Positions 7,829-17,086 of a DNA stretch of 64,000 bases are shown here, piece after piece; positions within the stretch are counted from its first letter, which is position 1, and each line of letters opens with the position of its first letter. The position numbers and the translations under genes were made by a program. Below the pieces are notes generated by a model. That model made no database searches. It worked only from the letters and a program-made list of their open reading frames with translations, and was not told the origin of the DNA. The stretch comes from an uncultured bacterium (GTDB taxonomy: Bacteria > Bacillota > Clostridia > Lachnospirales > Lachnospiraceae), in contig CANPIC010000004.1 of NCBI GenBank assembly GCA_947574055.1, positions 1 through 64,000 on the forward strand. Direction: 5' to 3'.

Positions 7829-10048
7829 TTATTTCATACTGCCGATAAAATACTCCGAAATATCCATCCCGTTCAATATACAGGTGGCGCTGTCTGTATC
7901 ATGCTGTATCCAGGAGCCATGTACTTTCAGCCAGCAGCGCAGCGAAGAACTGAACCACTCCTCTGACCATTTGGCATGAGGATCATTTCTGTCCAGTTTA
8001 CACATCACGCAGGACTCGCAGGGTTTGTCCCTCTGTGCAAAGGTCCGGTAGCAGCAATCACCGATCTGTAAGTCAGGCAGCACATCCAAGAGTTTGCGGT
8101 TCGCAAAACAGATTTCAAACGTATCGCGATCCACTGCCATCACATAACTGTCGAAATCATCCAGAAGCCTCATATCCCGCAGTGCAGACCTGCCGCTTTT
8201 CTTTCTCTGGTCCTTGAGTACATAGATCTGAACGAGCTGCAGAATCCGCTTCAATTCCTTCTCTTCCTCCTCATTCAGATGCCACTCGCGGCCGGTACAC
8301 TCTCCCATCAGAAATGCGCCCGCAATCTCTCCCCCGCTCATAATAGGCTGTACAAGCAATGTATGTATGCCATTGCGGATCATATAGGAAGACATATCTC
8401 CGGGTACCACGTCATAACTGTGGATCAGCCGGAACCCTTTCAGCAGTTGTTGCTCTTTCAGGAAGGAAACCCATTGATGCCCTTCGTCTGTCAGATTCTG
8501 CTCTTCCTTCGGCTCGTAACCCGGGTTAAAATATTTCAGTTCCATTTTCTGACGGCCCGGGCCGGCTTCAATCGACAGGCAGGCTTTCTGAAATCCGAAA
8601 TGCCGGATCACTAGTTTCAGCATGGCTCTTGTGAGATTCTCATTATAATTTTTTTCATTGATAATCTGGCGCAGCAGATCTTCCAGATTCTCTTCTCTGC
8701 CGACTTCTTCAATAAATCTCTGCTGCCTTTCATTTTCTGCCGCATCTTTGCGCAGGATACCGGAAAGATCATATACGTGATATCCCAGCTTTTCATGTCC
8801 TCGCAGCGAAGCAACTGCCATTTGTGCCTTTTCATTCAGTTCCGTCCATGTCTCGCCCTGATACGGGCAGACAGAGATTCCCACCCTGCCGGAAAGGGTA
8901 AAGCGATCCTCCCCGCTTCCCAGCGTCATGGTCGTACTGTGGCATATCATCGTGGCAAGGGCATCCAGATTATGTACGGAACCGATATTTTGCGCAAAAA
9001 TAACCAGTTCGTCTTCGCTGAGCCGTCCCAGGATATCCGAACGCTTAAATCCCCTGCTCACCTTTTTTGTCATCTCTTTGAGGATCCTGTCACCTACACC
9101 CTCGGAAAGGCTCTCCGCAAGTATGCGGAAATCGCTGATATCCACCAGGATAAACGCATGAATGTCATGACTGCCGGAAGATGACAGAATCTGGTTTACC
9201 TGCTCTTTTGTAGCCTCCGCATTATACCAGCCGGTAATCTCATCCAGTTTTTCCTTGCCCCTGAGTTCTTCCTGCAACAGTTTCTTTTCATGTATATCTG
9301 TAATCTTTCCGACGATATGGGTAACATACCCCTCCACACCGGCTATACTGGATGTATGAATACGGTACCAGCGCTTCTCTCCGTTTTCCAGCATATCCGT
9401 TTTCAGTTCGATGATATCTGTCCGCGGCGTCTTCAGTGCCTCTTCCAGAATCTCCACCAGCCGCCTCTCATCTGAAAGGATGGAGACCTGTTCCTGCATC
9501 CGGGTCATAAACTTATCAATGAGCCGGTCATTTTCTATCCCATACTCTCCCGCAGTCTTAATGCTCAGCACATCGGTCTTGGCATTGTAATCCGCCAGCA
9601 TCTCACCCTCTGTTTCCAGAAGCATCTGATACCACTGGGACTGGGACTGTATCTCACTCTCCACAAATTTCCTGTCTGTGGCATCCAGGAATACGCATAA
9701 TATGACAGCACGCTCTTCTGTTCTTTCATAGAGATTGCCCCGGATCTGCAGCCAGCGCAGATTACCAGACGCAGTTACTGTACGCATCTCCAGATCCACC
9801 GCTCCGTCATCTTTCAGGACATCCTCGATTGCCTGCCAGAATTTGGGTTTATCTTCCTCCAGGATCAGCGATACCAGATTGTTCAGATATTTATACCCGG
9901 TAGACGGTACATACCCTAACATCCGGAAACCGCCGCTGTTCATATAGAGAAACTCCAGCTTATCTTCCTGCAGCCCCAGAAAAGCCACGCCTGTAAGCAT
10001 GTTCTCTACCATCTCGCATATTGTCCTGTAATCCAGATTATTTGCCAT
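7829..10048 (-). CDS. PAS-PAS-degenerate GGDEF-GAF-PAS sensor protein
   Basis: A 739-aa soluble multidomain sensor. PAS-like domains lie at about 10-130 and 135-255, the second ending in the typical VGKITDIHEKK exit. A GGDEF-fold region follows (265-430) in which the catalytic motif is LSEDE at 343-347 instead of GG(D/E)EF, so cyclase activity is unlikely. A GAF-like domain occupies about 455-610. A final PAS-like domain (630-735) holds a cysteine cluster (CCYRTF, CESCVMC) that could bind metal or an Fe-S cluster. Single-gene unit. It may act as a c-di-GMP receptor or a redox/ligand sensor; the output is unclear. Confidence 0.8.
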   Translation of the reverse strand: MANNLDYRTICEMVENMLTGVAFLGLQEDKLEFLYMNSGGFRMLGYVPSTGYKYLNNLVSLILEEDKPKFWQAIEDVLKDDGAVDLEMRTVTASGNLRWLQIRGNLYERTEERAVILCVFLDATDRKFVESEIQSQSQWYQMLLETEGEMLADYNAKTDVLSIKTAGEYGIENDRLIDKFMTRMQEQVSILSDERRLVEILEEALKTPRTDIIELKTDMLENGEKRWYRIHTSSIAGVEGYVTHIVGKITDIHEKKLLQEELRGKEKLDEITGWYNAEATKEQVNQILSSSGSHDIHAFILVDISDFRILAESLSEGVGDRILKEMTKKVSRGFKRSDILGRLSEDELVIFAQNIGSVHNLDALATMICHSTTMTLGSGEDRFTLSGRVGISVCPYQGETWTELNEKAQMAVASLRGHEKLGYHVYDLSGILRKDAAENERQQRFIEEVGREENLEDLLRQIINEKNYNENLTRAMLKLVIRHFGFQKACLSIEAGPGRQKMELKYFNPGYEPKEEQNLTDEGHQWVSFLKEQQLLKGFRLIHSYDVVPGDMSSYMIRNGIHTLLVQPIMSGGEIAGAFLMGECTGREWHLNEEEEKELKRILQLVQIYVLKDQRKKSGRSALRDMRLLDDFDSYVMAVDRDTFEICFANRKLLDVLPDLQIGDCCYRTFAQRDKPCESCVMCKLDRNDPHAKWSEEWFSSSLRCWLKVHGSWIQHDTDSATCILNGMDISEYFIGSMK

Positions 10049-10090
10049 AATATCCCCTTTGTGACTATATCCGTACTGTTACATGTCTTA

Positions 10091-10759
10091 TTATATCTCT
10101 TTTTTTACAATATTTCCACTGTCTTTATAGATACTTTTCTCAGGAATATACCCTCTTACCCTTGAAAGCGGATATATATTGGTCTCTCTGCCGATCACAC
10201 TGCCCGGATTGAGCACGCTGTTACATCCCACTTCCACCTGATCGCCCAGCATGGCACCGAATTTTTTCAGGCCGGTCTCGATATTTCCGTCTTCTGACTT
10301 GACCACGACCAGCGTCTTGTCACTCTTTACATTGGAAGTGATGGAACCTGCGCCCATATGTGCCCTGTAACCCAGAATACTGTCACCTACATAATTATAA
10401 TGTGGCACCTGCACCCTGTTAAACAGAATCACATTTTTCAGTTCTGTGGAATTGCCGACCACAGCGCCTTTTCCCACGATGGCATTGCCGCGGATAAAGG
10501 CACACTGGCGCACCTCAGCCTCTTCGTCAATGATAGCCGGGCCGCCGATATAGGCAGAAGGAAAGACTTTCGCTGTTCTGGCAATCCAGATATTTTCCCC
10601 TCTCTTCTCGTATCTGTCCTCCGGCAATGTATTGCCCAGTCTGATGATACATGCACCGATCTCAGGCAGCACTTCCCAGGGGTATACCTTGCCCTCGAAT
10701 ACTTCCCTTGCCAGCGTTTCTTCCAGATTATACAGGTTTTCAATTTTCAGATACTCCAT
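10091..10759 (-). CDS. Left-handed beta-helix (hexapeptide repeat) protein, GlmU-like
   Basis: A 222-aa protein whose centre and C-terminus are hexapeptide repeats (IGGPAIIDEEAEVRQCAFIRG, IVGKGAVVGN, VEVGCNSVLNPGSVIG), the left-handed beta-helix of GlmU C-terminal-like acyl- or nucleotidyltransferases. It lacks the N-terminal Rossmann nucleotidyltransferase domain of GlmU, so it may acetylate a sugar or be a stand-alone trimerising fold. A GAGAGG ribosome binding site precedes the ATG. It follows topB by 6 bases, so the two are probably co-transcribed. Confidence 0.8.
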   Translation of the reverse strand: MEYLKIENLYNLEETLAREVFEGKVYPWEVLPEIGACIIRLGNTLPEDRYEKRGENIWIARTAKVFPSAYIGGPAIIDEEAEVRQCAFIRGNAIVGKGAVVGNSTELKNVILFNRVQVPHYNYVGDSILGYRAHMGAGSITSNVKSDKTLVVVKSEDGNIETGLKKFGAMLGDQVEVGCNSVLNPGSVIGRETNIYPLSRVRGYIPEKSIYKDSGNIVKKEI

Positions 10760-10765
10760 TTTCTG

Positions 10766-12790
10766 TCACCTCTCATAATTTTTTGCCGCCATATCGTATC
10801 TTTCATACAGGCTGTGACCGCCCGGGAACCGTTTCACCAGATCTGTCCGTCTGGAAACAAAATCATCCAGTTTATCCATATATTCTTTTCCGGTGATCGT
10901 CCCTTCCGCCACCTGTGTCAGGCCCTTTTCCCAGCTTGCCGTCAGGGCCGGATTCAGCAGCGGTCTGATGGAATAGTCCACAATCTCATAAATCATTTCA
11001 CCCATCAGGGTAGGCGTGATGATCTGCGTCTTCTTGTTCAGTGCCAGATAGCCGATGTGAACCAGCTTTTTCAGAATCTCCGCTCTGGTGGCAGAGGTAC
11101 CGATCCCACTGCCCCGGATCTGTTCCCGCAGTTCTTCGTCTTCGATAAACTGTCCCGCATTTTCCATTGTCAGAATCAGCGTGCCGGAATTGTAGCGCTT
11201 GGGCGGTGTGGTCTCACCTTCTTTGATCTCATACGGCGTATATTCCCGCAGTGCCAGCCGCTGCCCCTTTTTCAGTTTTTCCAGGGCCTGCATGAAACCG
11301 GTATCTGCGGCGGTCGCCTCCTCCCGGCTCTCCGTCCCTTCCTGCGCTTCTTTTTCTTTTTTCTTTTTCATAAAAGAACAGGCCGCGGCCTGCAGATAGC
11401 CTTCTTCGATCAGGACCTTAAAATTCGCAAAAAACCGCTCCCCTTTTATCAGCAGCGTCAGTGATATCTTGCGATATATGGCGCCGGGACAGAAGATACT
11501 CAGAAACCGTCGTACGATCAGTTCATATACATTGGCTGACACCGTCTGTAAACTACTTAACGCGCCCAGTCCCTGCCCTGTGGGGATGATGGCGTAATGG
11601 TCTGTGATCTGCTTATCGTTCACATATCTGGATTTTGTCAGCTTCTGATGCAGCCCCTTTCGCAGGATCTCATCTGCCAGAGAAGAGGCCCTGTCATACT
11701 GGGAAAGCCCTTTCAGATTCCTGTCAATCTCCTTTGCCACCGCGCTGGATAATACCCTGGCATCTGTCCTGGGATAGGTTGTCAGTTTCTTTTCGTACAG
11801 TTCCTGGGCGATACGAAGTGTCTCGTCCGGACTGATCTTGAAGTATCTGGCACAGTCATTTTGCAGTTCTGCCAGATTATACAAAAGCGGGGGATTTTTG
11901 GTTTCTTTCTTTTTTTCGATCTTTTCCACCAGCGGCATCTCCGCCGGCTCCTGCGACAGCTGACCGATCAGTTCCCTGGCCGTCTCTTCCTTCAGGAAAC
12001 CATTTTCTTTGTATAAAAGGAGAGAACCTTCATATCTGCTGCCCTGCACGGCCCGCCATTCTCCGTCGAAAATCCTGCCGCCCAGACTCACCCCTGCCAG
12101 TACCCGGTAAAAAGGAGTCTTGACAAAATCGCGTATTTCCCGCTCTCTTTTTACCACAATCCCCAGCACACAGGTCATGACCCGCCCCGCGGCTATGACC
12201 GCCCTGTCCAGCTTGAGATATTCTTTGACAGAATTGCCAAATTTCAGCGTCAGTGCCCGTGAAAAATTAATCCCCATCAGATAATCTTCCTTGGCCCGCA
12301 GATAAGCGGCCTCGCACAGATTATCATAGTCCGAGAGATCTTTGGCTTCCCTGATCCCCCTGCGTATCTCGTCCTGGGTCTGAGAGTCGATCCACACCCG
12401 TTTGCGTGTCTTCCCGGTGATACCTGCCTGCCGTTCCACCAGTCTGTATATATATTCCCCTTCCCGTCCGGAGTCTGTACACACATAGATGGTATCCACA
12501 TCTGCCCGTTTTAAGAGGCTGCTGACAATCTCAAACTGCTTCTTTACGCCTTCGATCACCTCGTATTTAAACTCCTGCGGAATAAAAGGAAGGGTCTCAA
12601 AAGACCAGCGCTTATATTTTTCATCATATTTTTCCGGGTAACTCATAGTGACAAGATGGCCGACGCACCATGTGACAATCGCCTCTTCGGACTCCATATA
12701 GCCGTCCCGTCCTGTCAGGCGGTATCCCAGTGCGGCGGCAAATTCCCGCGCCACGCTGGGCTTTTCCGCAATGAACAAACATTTTCCCAT
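10766..12790 (-). CDS. topB: DNA topoisomerase III (type IA)
   Basis: Relaxes and decatenates single-strand-containing DNA through a tyrosyl 5'-phosphate. The ORF track starts 150 bases too early; the TOPRIM domain begins MGKCLFIAEKPSVAREFAAA, so the start is taken at 12790, giving 674 aa, normal for TopB. The TOPRIM acidic motif and the topoisomerase core with the active-site tyrosine in TTYPRTDAR are visible. The C-terminus ends without zinc fingers. The adjacent AAA-ATPase stop lies 8 bases upstream of this start, so an operon is likely. Chromosomal TopB copies are common in Clostridia; accessory copies occur on conjugative elements. Confidence 0.95.
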   Translation of the reverse strand: MGKCLFIAEKPSVAREFAAALGYRLTGRDGYMESEEAIVTWCVGHLVTMSYPEKYDEKYKRWSFETLPFIPQEFKYEVIEGVKKQFEIVSSLLKRADVDTIYVCTDSGREGEYIYRLVERQAGITGKTRKRVWIDSQTQDEIRRGIREAKDLSDYDNLCEAAYLRAKEDYLMGINFSRALTLKFGNSVKEYLKLDRAVIAAGRVMTCVLGIVVKREREIRDFVKTPFYRVLAGVSLGGRIFDGEWRAVQGSRYEGSLLLYKENGFLKEETARELIGQLSQEPAEMPLVEKIEKKKETKNPPLLYNLAELQNDCARYFKISPDETLRIAQELYEKKLTTYPRTDARVLSSAVAKEIDRNLKGLSQYDRASSLADEILRKGLHQKLTKSRYVNDKQITDHYAIIPTGQGLGALSSLQTVSANVYELIVRRFLSIFCPGAIYRKISLTLLIKGERFFANFKVLIEEGYLQAAACSFMKKKKEKEAQEGTESREEATAADTGFMQALEKLKKGQRLALREYTPYEIKEGETTPPKRYNSGTLILTMENAGQFIEDEELREQIRGSGIGTSATRAEILKKLVHIGYLALNKKTQIITPTLMGEMIYEIVDYSIRPLLNPALTASWEKGLTQVAEGTITGKEYMDKLDDFVSRRTDLVKRFPGGHSLYERYDMAAKNYER

Positions 12791-12798
12791 GTATGACC

Positions 12799-14175
12799 TC
12801 AAAATGAATCCAGATCCGTCAGATGCACATGATCCAGCCCCGTTGCTTCCCGTACCAGAGCAGGATCGAATCCCCCGGCAGAAAACAGGTAGATATGATC
12901 CGCCCGCAGCTGTGCCTTTCTGGCACAAAAGAGTAGCCATTCATAATCGTCATATGGCATCACCGGCTTCTCCCAGCTGCACAGCCCAATGATCGTATGT
13001 CCGGCCTCATCGCGGGCCACAATATCAATGTCTCCTGCCTTTCCTGCCCATTCCCCCATCTGTACACAGGCATAGGGCAGTCGCCTCCTCCGGTTCAGAT
13101 ATTGCATATATTCCCGGCAGATCCGCACAAAGGCGCGGGCTGTATAGCGCCTGAAATCCGGAGCGATGTATCTCTCGTAAAAAGCCGTTTCCTCCATCCT
13201 GCCCAGCTGCGTAAGATGCGGATACAGATAGCGAAAATAAAAGCAGACAAAGGGATGGCTGATCCGATAGACACCCTTACGGACATTGCCACGGCCCTCC
13301 GTGTCAAAGGAGTGGACCTTTTCCACGAGATCCAGACTCATCAGATGATTCAGGTATACGCTGATCTTAGCGCGTGAAAAACCGGTATGCAGATATAATT
13401 CGTTCAGCTTATCTTTGCCGGAAGCCATCGCCGACAAAATCGTATCATAGATACCGGGTTCCCGCAATTCGCCGACCACCAGCCTGGGCGCCTCCTGGTG
13501 CAGCAGACTGTCCGGGTTGAGGATATGGCGGCATATGTTCTCACTGACCGAGAGCCGGGTGTCAAAGTGTTTCCAAAGCCCCGGAAATCCGCCCAGTACC
13601 CCGTAACATTCTACCTGGCTGCTCCTGACGCCTCCGGGAAAACTGCGCACCATCTCAAAAAAACTCTGCTCTTTCAGCTTCAGAAAACCGGTTATCCCAT
13701 GCGCCTGCGCTCCCAGCTTCTGCACCATACCATTTTCCACCCAGCCCGGCAAAAGGGAAGTGAGCAGCACCATCACGCCTCCGGCCTTCTCCGTGTCACG
13801 CAAAAAAGCGTTCAGCGATGGCATAAAATCATGACTCTGCTTCACGATGTTCTGAAATTCTTCGATTATGATAACCGATTTCCCCGCCGGCTGCTGCCGT
13901 TTCGGCGGACATAATGCCGCCAACAGATCCGGAAATGACAAATGCACCGGCAGACTGGCTCCCTCTTCCCGCAGCTCATTTCCCCACTGAAATAACTGCT
14001 CTTTCTCCGAACAGGTTCTCGCCCTGTAACAACAGGCCGTCTTCCCCTGACAAAAAGCCTGCAGCAATTCCTCCATACCCGTATGTTTCTGTCCGTACAG
14101 TATGATCAGCTGACTTTCTGCCTTTTCATAACAATTCTGCAGATAGCCAAGCCCGGCTCTGTCTACTCCCGCCAT
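12799..14175 (-). CDS. AAA ATPase with DUF234-type C-terminal nuclease-like domain
   Basis: A 458-aa protein of the archaeal-type ATPase/DUF234 family. A P-loop-like segment LYGQKHTGMEELL (about 26-38) lacks the canonical GxxGxGK[ST], so nucleotide hydrolysis may be weak or lost; a Walker-B-like VIIIEEF follows near 108. A winged helix (KLNELYLHTGFSRAKISVYL) sits in the middle. The C-terminal region has the GDIDIVARD and IIGLCSWEKP pattern where family members show PD-(D/E)XK-like residues; the usual E/Q-x-K is replaced by LCSWEK. Function of the family is not settled. Ribosome binding site AGGGAG 5 bases before ATG. Confidence 0.75.
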   Translation of the reverse strand: MAGVDRAGLGYLQNCYEKAESQLIILYGQKHTGMEELLQAFCQGKTACCYRARTCSEKEQLFQWGNELREEGASLPVHLSFPDLLAALCPPKRQQPAGKSVIIIEEFQNIVKQSHDFMPSLNAFLRDTEKAGGVMVLLTSLLPGWVENGMVQKLGAQAHGITGFLKLKEQSFFEMVRSFPGGVRSSQVECYGVLGGFPGLWKHFDTRLSVSENICRHILNPDSLLHQEAPRLVVGELREPGIYDTILSAMASGKDKLNELYLHTGFSRAKISVYLNHLMSLDLVEKVHSFDTEGRGNVRKGVYRISHPFVCFYFRYLYPHLTQLGRMEETAFYERYIAPDFRRYTARAFVRICREYMQYLNRRRRLPYACVQMGEWAGKAGDIDIVARDEAGHTIIGLCSWEKPVMPYDDYEWLLFCARKAQLRADHIYLFSAGGFDPALVREATGLDHVHLTDLDSF

Positions 14176-14197
14176 ACGCGCTCCCTGTCATACGTGT

Positions 14198-15937
14198 CTA
14201 CTCCCATACCTGCTTCTCGATCTGTTCTTCCAGCAGTTCTTCCAGCTGCTGGCGGGGCATCGGTTTCCCCATCAGATAACCCTGTATATATTCACAGCCG
14301 ATCTCCCGCAGGTAATCCAGCTGTTCCTGATGCTCCACACCTTCTGCGATCGTCTTATACCCCAGTCGGTTCACCATATCCACGATGGATTCTACAATAA
14401 TATTGCCTGTTTCATCTTTCATCATGGCATCTACAAAAGATTTGTCGATCTTAATCGTCTCCACCGGCAGCTTACGCAAGTAGGAAAAAGCCGAATAGCC
14501 CGTGCCGAAATCATCAATGGCAGTCTGTATGCCATACCGTTTCAAAAACTCCAGTTTCTTGATCACATTAGAGATATCGTCCACCAGCACGGTTTCTGTA
14601 ATCTCCAGTTCTATCTCTTTTGGCGATACCTGATGTTCTTCGATCAGTTCAATCAGCCGCCTGGAAAAACTTTCCGACGCAAACTGAATCGCGGAAATAT
14701 TCATCGACATAATCAGACTCAGACCAAACTTTTTCTTCCAGCGGGCCAGCGTGGAAATCGCTTTCTCCATCACCCACTCTCCGATGTCAATGATCAGACC
14801 GCTCTTTTCCGCAATGGGGATAAACTCCCCCGGACTGATCATCCTTCCGTCCTCATCCCGCCAGCGAACCAGTGCCTCGACCCCCCGCAGATGTTTGGTC
14901 TCGGTGTCAAACTGCGGCTGATAATAAAGCAGAAATTCTTTTTCAAAGACCGCATTTTTCAGCTTATGTTCGATCCGTGCACTTTCCACAAAGTCCTGAA
15001 TAATAGGCGCATCAAAATAACGGATGCCGCTCTTTTCCTCCTGCTTCACTTTAAACATGACGATCTCTGCCCGTTCGATCAGCGCCAGCGGCTCTGTTGC
15101 CGCCTCCGGATATTCCGCCACTCCCACACTGATGGTGATATAAACCTGATGCTCTGTCAGCGAAAAAGGCTGTTCCAGACGGTCATGGATCTGTCTGTAA
15201 AGCGTCTCTATGGTCCGCGCCCCGCAGGGCTCATAAACGGCGATGCAGTAGGCATCGGCATTGAGATGCGCACACATCATCCGCTCATCCACACATAATT
15301 TCTTCAGGAATCCGCCAAATGCCGCCAACAGTTCATCTCCCACCAGCACGCCGATTCCGTCATTGATCTTACGGAAATCATTGATATTGATAAATGCCAC
15401 ACTGACCGTCGTCTCTTCTGCTTCCGCCTTCTGAATCCATTCCCGCAGTTTTTCCACGAAACAGTTTCTGTTATACAGACCGGTCAGGGTATCATAATAA
15501 GCCATATAGGCCAGATCATCGTTGCGCTTTTTAAAACGGGTGATATCGGTAAAGCGCATCATCTTCTCTTTTGGTTGTCCCAGTTCGTCCCGGATCAGGC
15601 GTACCTCACACTCCATCCACTGCTCTTTGTCCTTTTTGCAAAGTTCACAGGCAGCAGACGTCTCGCCTGTCTCTTCTATATATACCACCTTTCTGAAAGC
15701 CGGCCCGTCTTCTTCTCTGACCTGTGAAAATAGCCTGGCCAGATCATTGCGGGTCCTCACCTCCACATCAAAGAATCGATCAAAGCTGCCCATAACCAGA
15801 CAGGTATCTTCCTCCAGGGAAACATAAAGGAAGGCATTGCCTGACGTATCCAGAAGAGTACGGTACATACTACATTCACCGTCCAGCTTCTGATTCAACG
15901 CCTTAAGCAGATCTATTTGGTATTGGAACTCATCCAC
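14198..15937 (-). CDS. PAS/GGDEF/EAL protein, probable c-di-GMP phosphodiesterase
   Basis: A 579-aa soluble protein: PAS-like region 20-135, GGDEF-fold 145-300, EAL 320-565. The GGDEF site reads LNADAY (225-230), which is not catalytic. The EAL motif is intact (GVEALVRW, 353-360), as are the metal/base segments DDFGTGYSAFSYL and KIDKSFV, so hydrolysis of c-di-GMP to pGpG is the expected activity, possibly tuned by GTP binding to the dead GGDEF domain. A GTG start is preceded by AGGAGG at normal spacing. Together with the other degenerate GGDEF protein it makes a c-di-GMP signalling pair in one neighbourhood. Confidence 0.9.
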   Translation of the reverse strand: MDEFQYQIDLLKALNQKLDGECSMYRTLLDTSGNAFLYVSLEEDTCLVMGSFDRFFDVEVRTRNDLARLFSQVREEDGPAFRKVVYIEETGETSAACELCKKDKEQWMECEVRLIRDELGQPKEKMMRFTDITRFKKRNDDLAYMAYYDTLTGLYNRNCFVEKLREWIQKAEAEETTVSVAFININDFRKINDGIGVLVGDELLAAFGGFLKKLCVDERMMCAHLNADAYCIAVYEPCGARTIETLYRQIHDRLEQPFSLTEHQVYITISVGVAEYPEAATEPLALIERAEIVMFKVKQEEKSGIRYFDAPIIQDFVESARIEHKLKNAVFEKEFLLYYQPQFDTETKHLRGVEALVRWRDEDGRMISPGEFIPIAEKSGLIIDIGEWVMEKAISTLARWKKKFGLSLIMSMNISAIQFASESFSRRLIELIEEHQVSPKEIELEITETVLVDDISNVIKKLEFLKRYGIQTAIDDFGTGYSAFSYLRKLPVETIKIDKSFVDAMMKDETGNIIVESIVDMVNRLGYKTIAEGVEHQEQLDYLREIGCEYIQGYLMGKPMPRQQLEELLEEQIEKQVWE

Positions 15938-15964
15938 GACTATCTAACCTCCTGCCTGCCTACT

Positions 15965-17050
15965 CTATTTCGCAGTGATATATCCTTTTGCTTTCAGCAT
16001 CTCCGCACAGAGCACCGCGCCTCCTGCAGCGCCCCTTACCGTATTATGAGACAATCCGATAAACTTCCAGTCATAGACGCTGTCTTCCCGCAGACGCCCG
16101 ATAGAAATGCCCATACCTCTCTCAAAATCCACATCCAGGGACACCTGGGGCCTGTTATCCTCCTCCATATACTGGATAAACTGCTTTGGCGCACTGGGCA
16201 GTTCCAATTCCTGCGGCAGTCCTTTGTATTGTCTGAGTCTTTCAATCAGCTGTTCCTTTGTCGGTTTTTTGCGGAATTTAACAAATGCCGCAGCCGTGTG
16301 TCCGTTCAGCACCGGCACCCGGACGCACTGGCAGGTGATCTGCGGCTCCTGAGCCGGTCTGATCACACCGTCTTCCACACTGCCCAGAACACGCAGTGGT
16401 TCCTTTTCCGACTTTTCTTCTTCCCCGGCGATATAAGGAATCACATTGCCTTTCATTTCCGGCCAGTCTTCGAATGTCTTTCCCGCACCGGAAATAGCCT
16501 GATAAGTCGTAGCTACCACTTCATACGGCTCGAACTCTTTCCAGGCTGCCAGAGCAGGCGCATAACTCTGAATCGAACAATTTGGCTTCACTGCAATAAA
16601 GCCCCTTTTTGTGCCCAGACGCTCCCGCTGAAACTGAATGACTTCCATATGCGCCGGATTCACTTCCGGTATCAGCATCGGCACATCTTCCGTCCAGCGA
16701 TGCGCGCTGTTATTGGATACCACCGGCGTCTCCGTCTTCGCATAGGCTTCTTCTATTTTCTTAATCTCATCTTTGGACATATCCACAGCACTGAATACAA
16801 AATCCACCAAAGAGGCCACCTGTTCCACCTCATTAACATTCATCACAACCATGTTTTTTACAGACTCCGGCATGGGAGTATCCATTTTCCAGCGATCCCC
16901 CACCGCTTCTTCATATGTTTTGCCTGCGGAGCGGGGACTTGCCGCAATCACGGTAATTTCAAACCATGGATGGTCTGCCAGCAAAGAGATAAATCTCTGC
17001 CCTACCATACCGGTTCCGCCCAAGATACCTGTTCTCAATCTTTCGCCCAT
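15965..17050 (-). CDS. asd: Aspartate-semialdehyde dehydrogenase
   Basis: Reduces aspartyl-4-phosphate to aspartate semialdehyde with NADPH, the branch point to lysine/diaminopimelate, threonine and methionine. A Rossmann motif GILGGTGMVGQRF, active-site cysteine in KPNCSIQSY and the histidine region SHNTVRGAAGG are visible. The length (361 aa) and sequence style match the archaeal/fungal-type Asd subgroup. The start at 17050 (MGERLRTG) is chosen because GAGGAG lies 8 bases upstream; the ORF-track start is 36 bases earlier. It lies downstream of argH in the same orientation. Confidence 0.93.
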   Translation of the reverse strand: MGERLRTGILGGTGMVGQRFISLLADHPWFEITVIAASPRSAGKTYEEAVGDRWKMDTPMPESVKNMVVMNVNEVEQVASLVDFVFSAVDMSKDEIKKIEEAYAKTETPVVSNNSAHRWTEDVPMLIPEVNPAHMEVIQFQRERLGTKRGFIAVKPNCSIQSYAPALAAWKEFEPYEVVATTYQAISGAGKTFEDWPEMKGNVIPYIAGEEEKSEKEPLRVLGSVEDGVIRPAQEPQITCQCVRVPVLNGHTAAAFVKFRKKPTKEQLIERLRQYKGLPQELELPSAPKQFIQYMEEDNRPQVSLDVDFERGMGISIGRLREDSVYDWKFIGLSHNTVRGAAGGAVLCAEMLKAKGYITAK

Positions 17051-17086
17051 TTTCGTATTCTCCTCATCTATCTTTTTTATATACAA

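Noticed and set aside
10358-11464. 368-aa plus-strand ORF
   Set aside because: Antisense to the hexapeptide-repeat gene and topB; composition typical of a shadow frame.
12791-12940. N-terminal extension of topB in the ORF track
   Set aside because: The family begins at MGKCLFIAEKPSVA; the upstream 50 residues are low-complexity and lie over the end of the AAA-ATPase gene.
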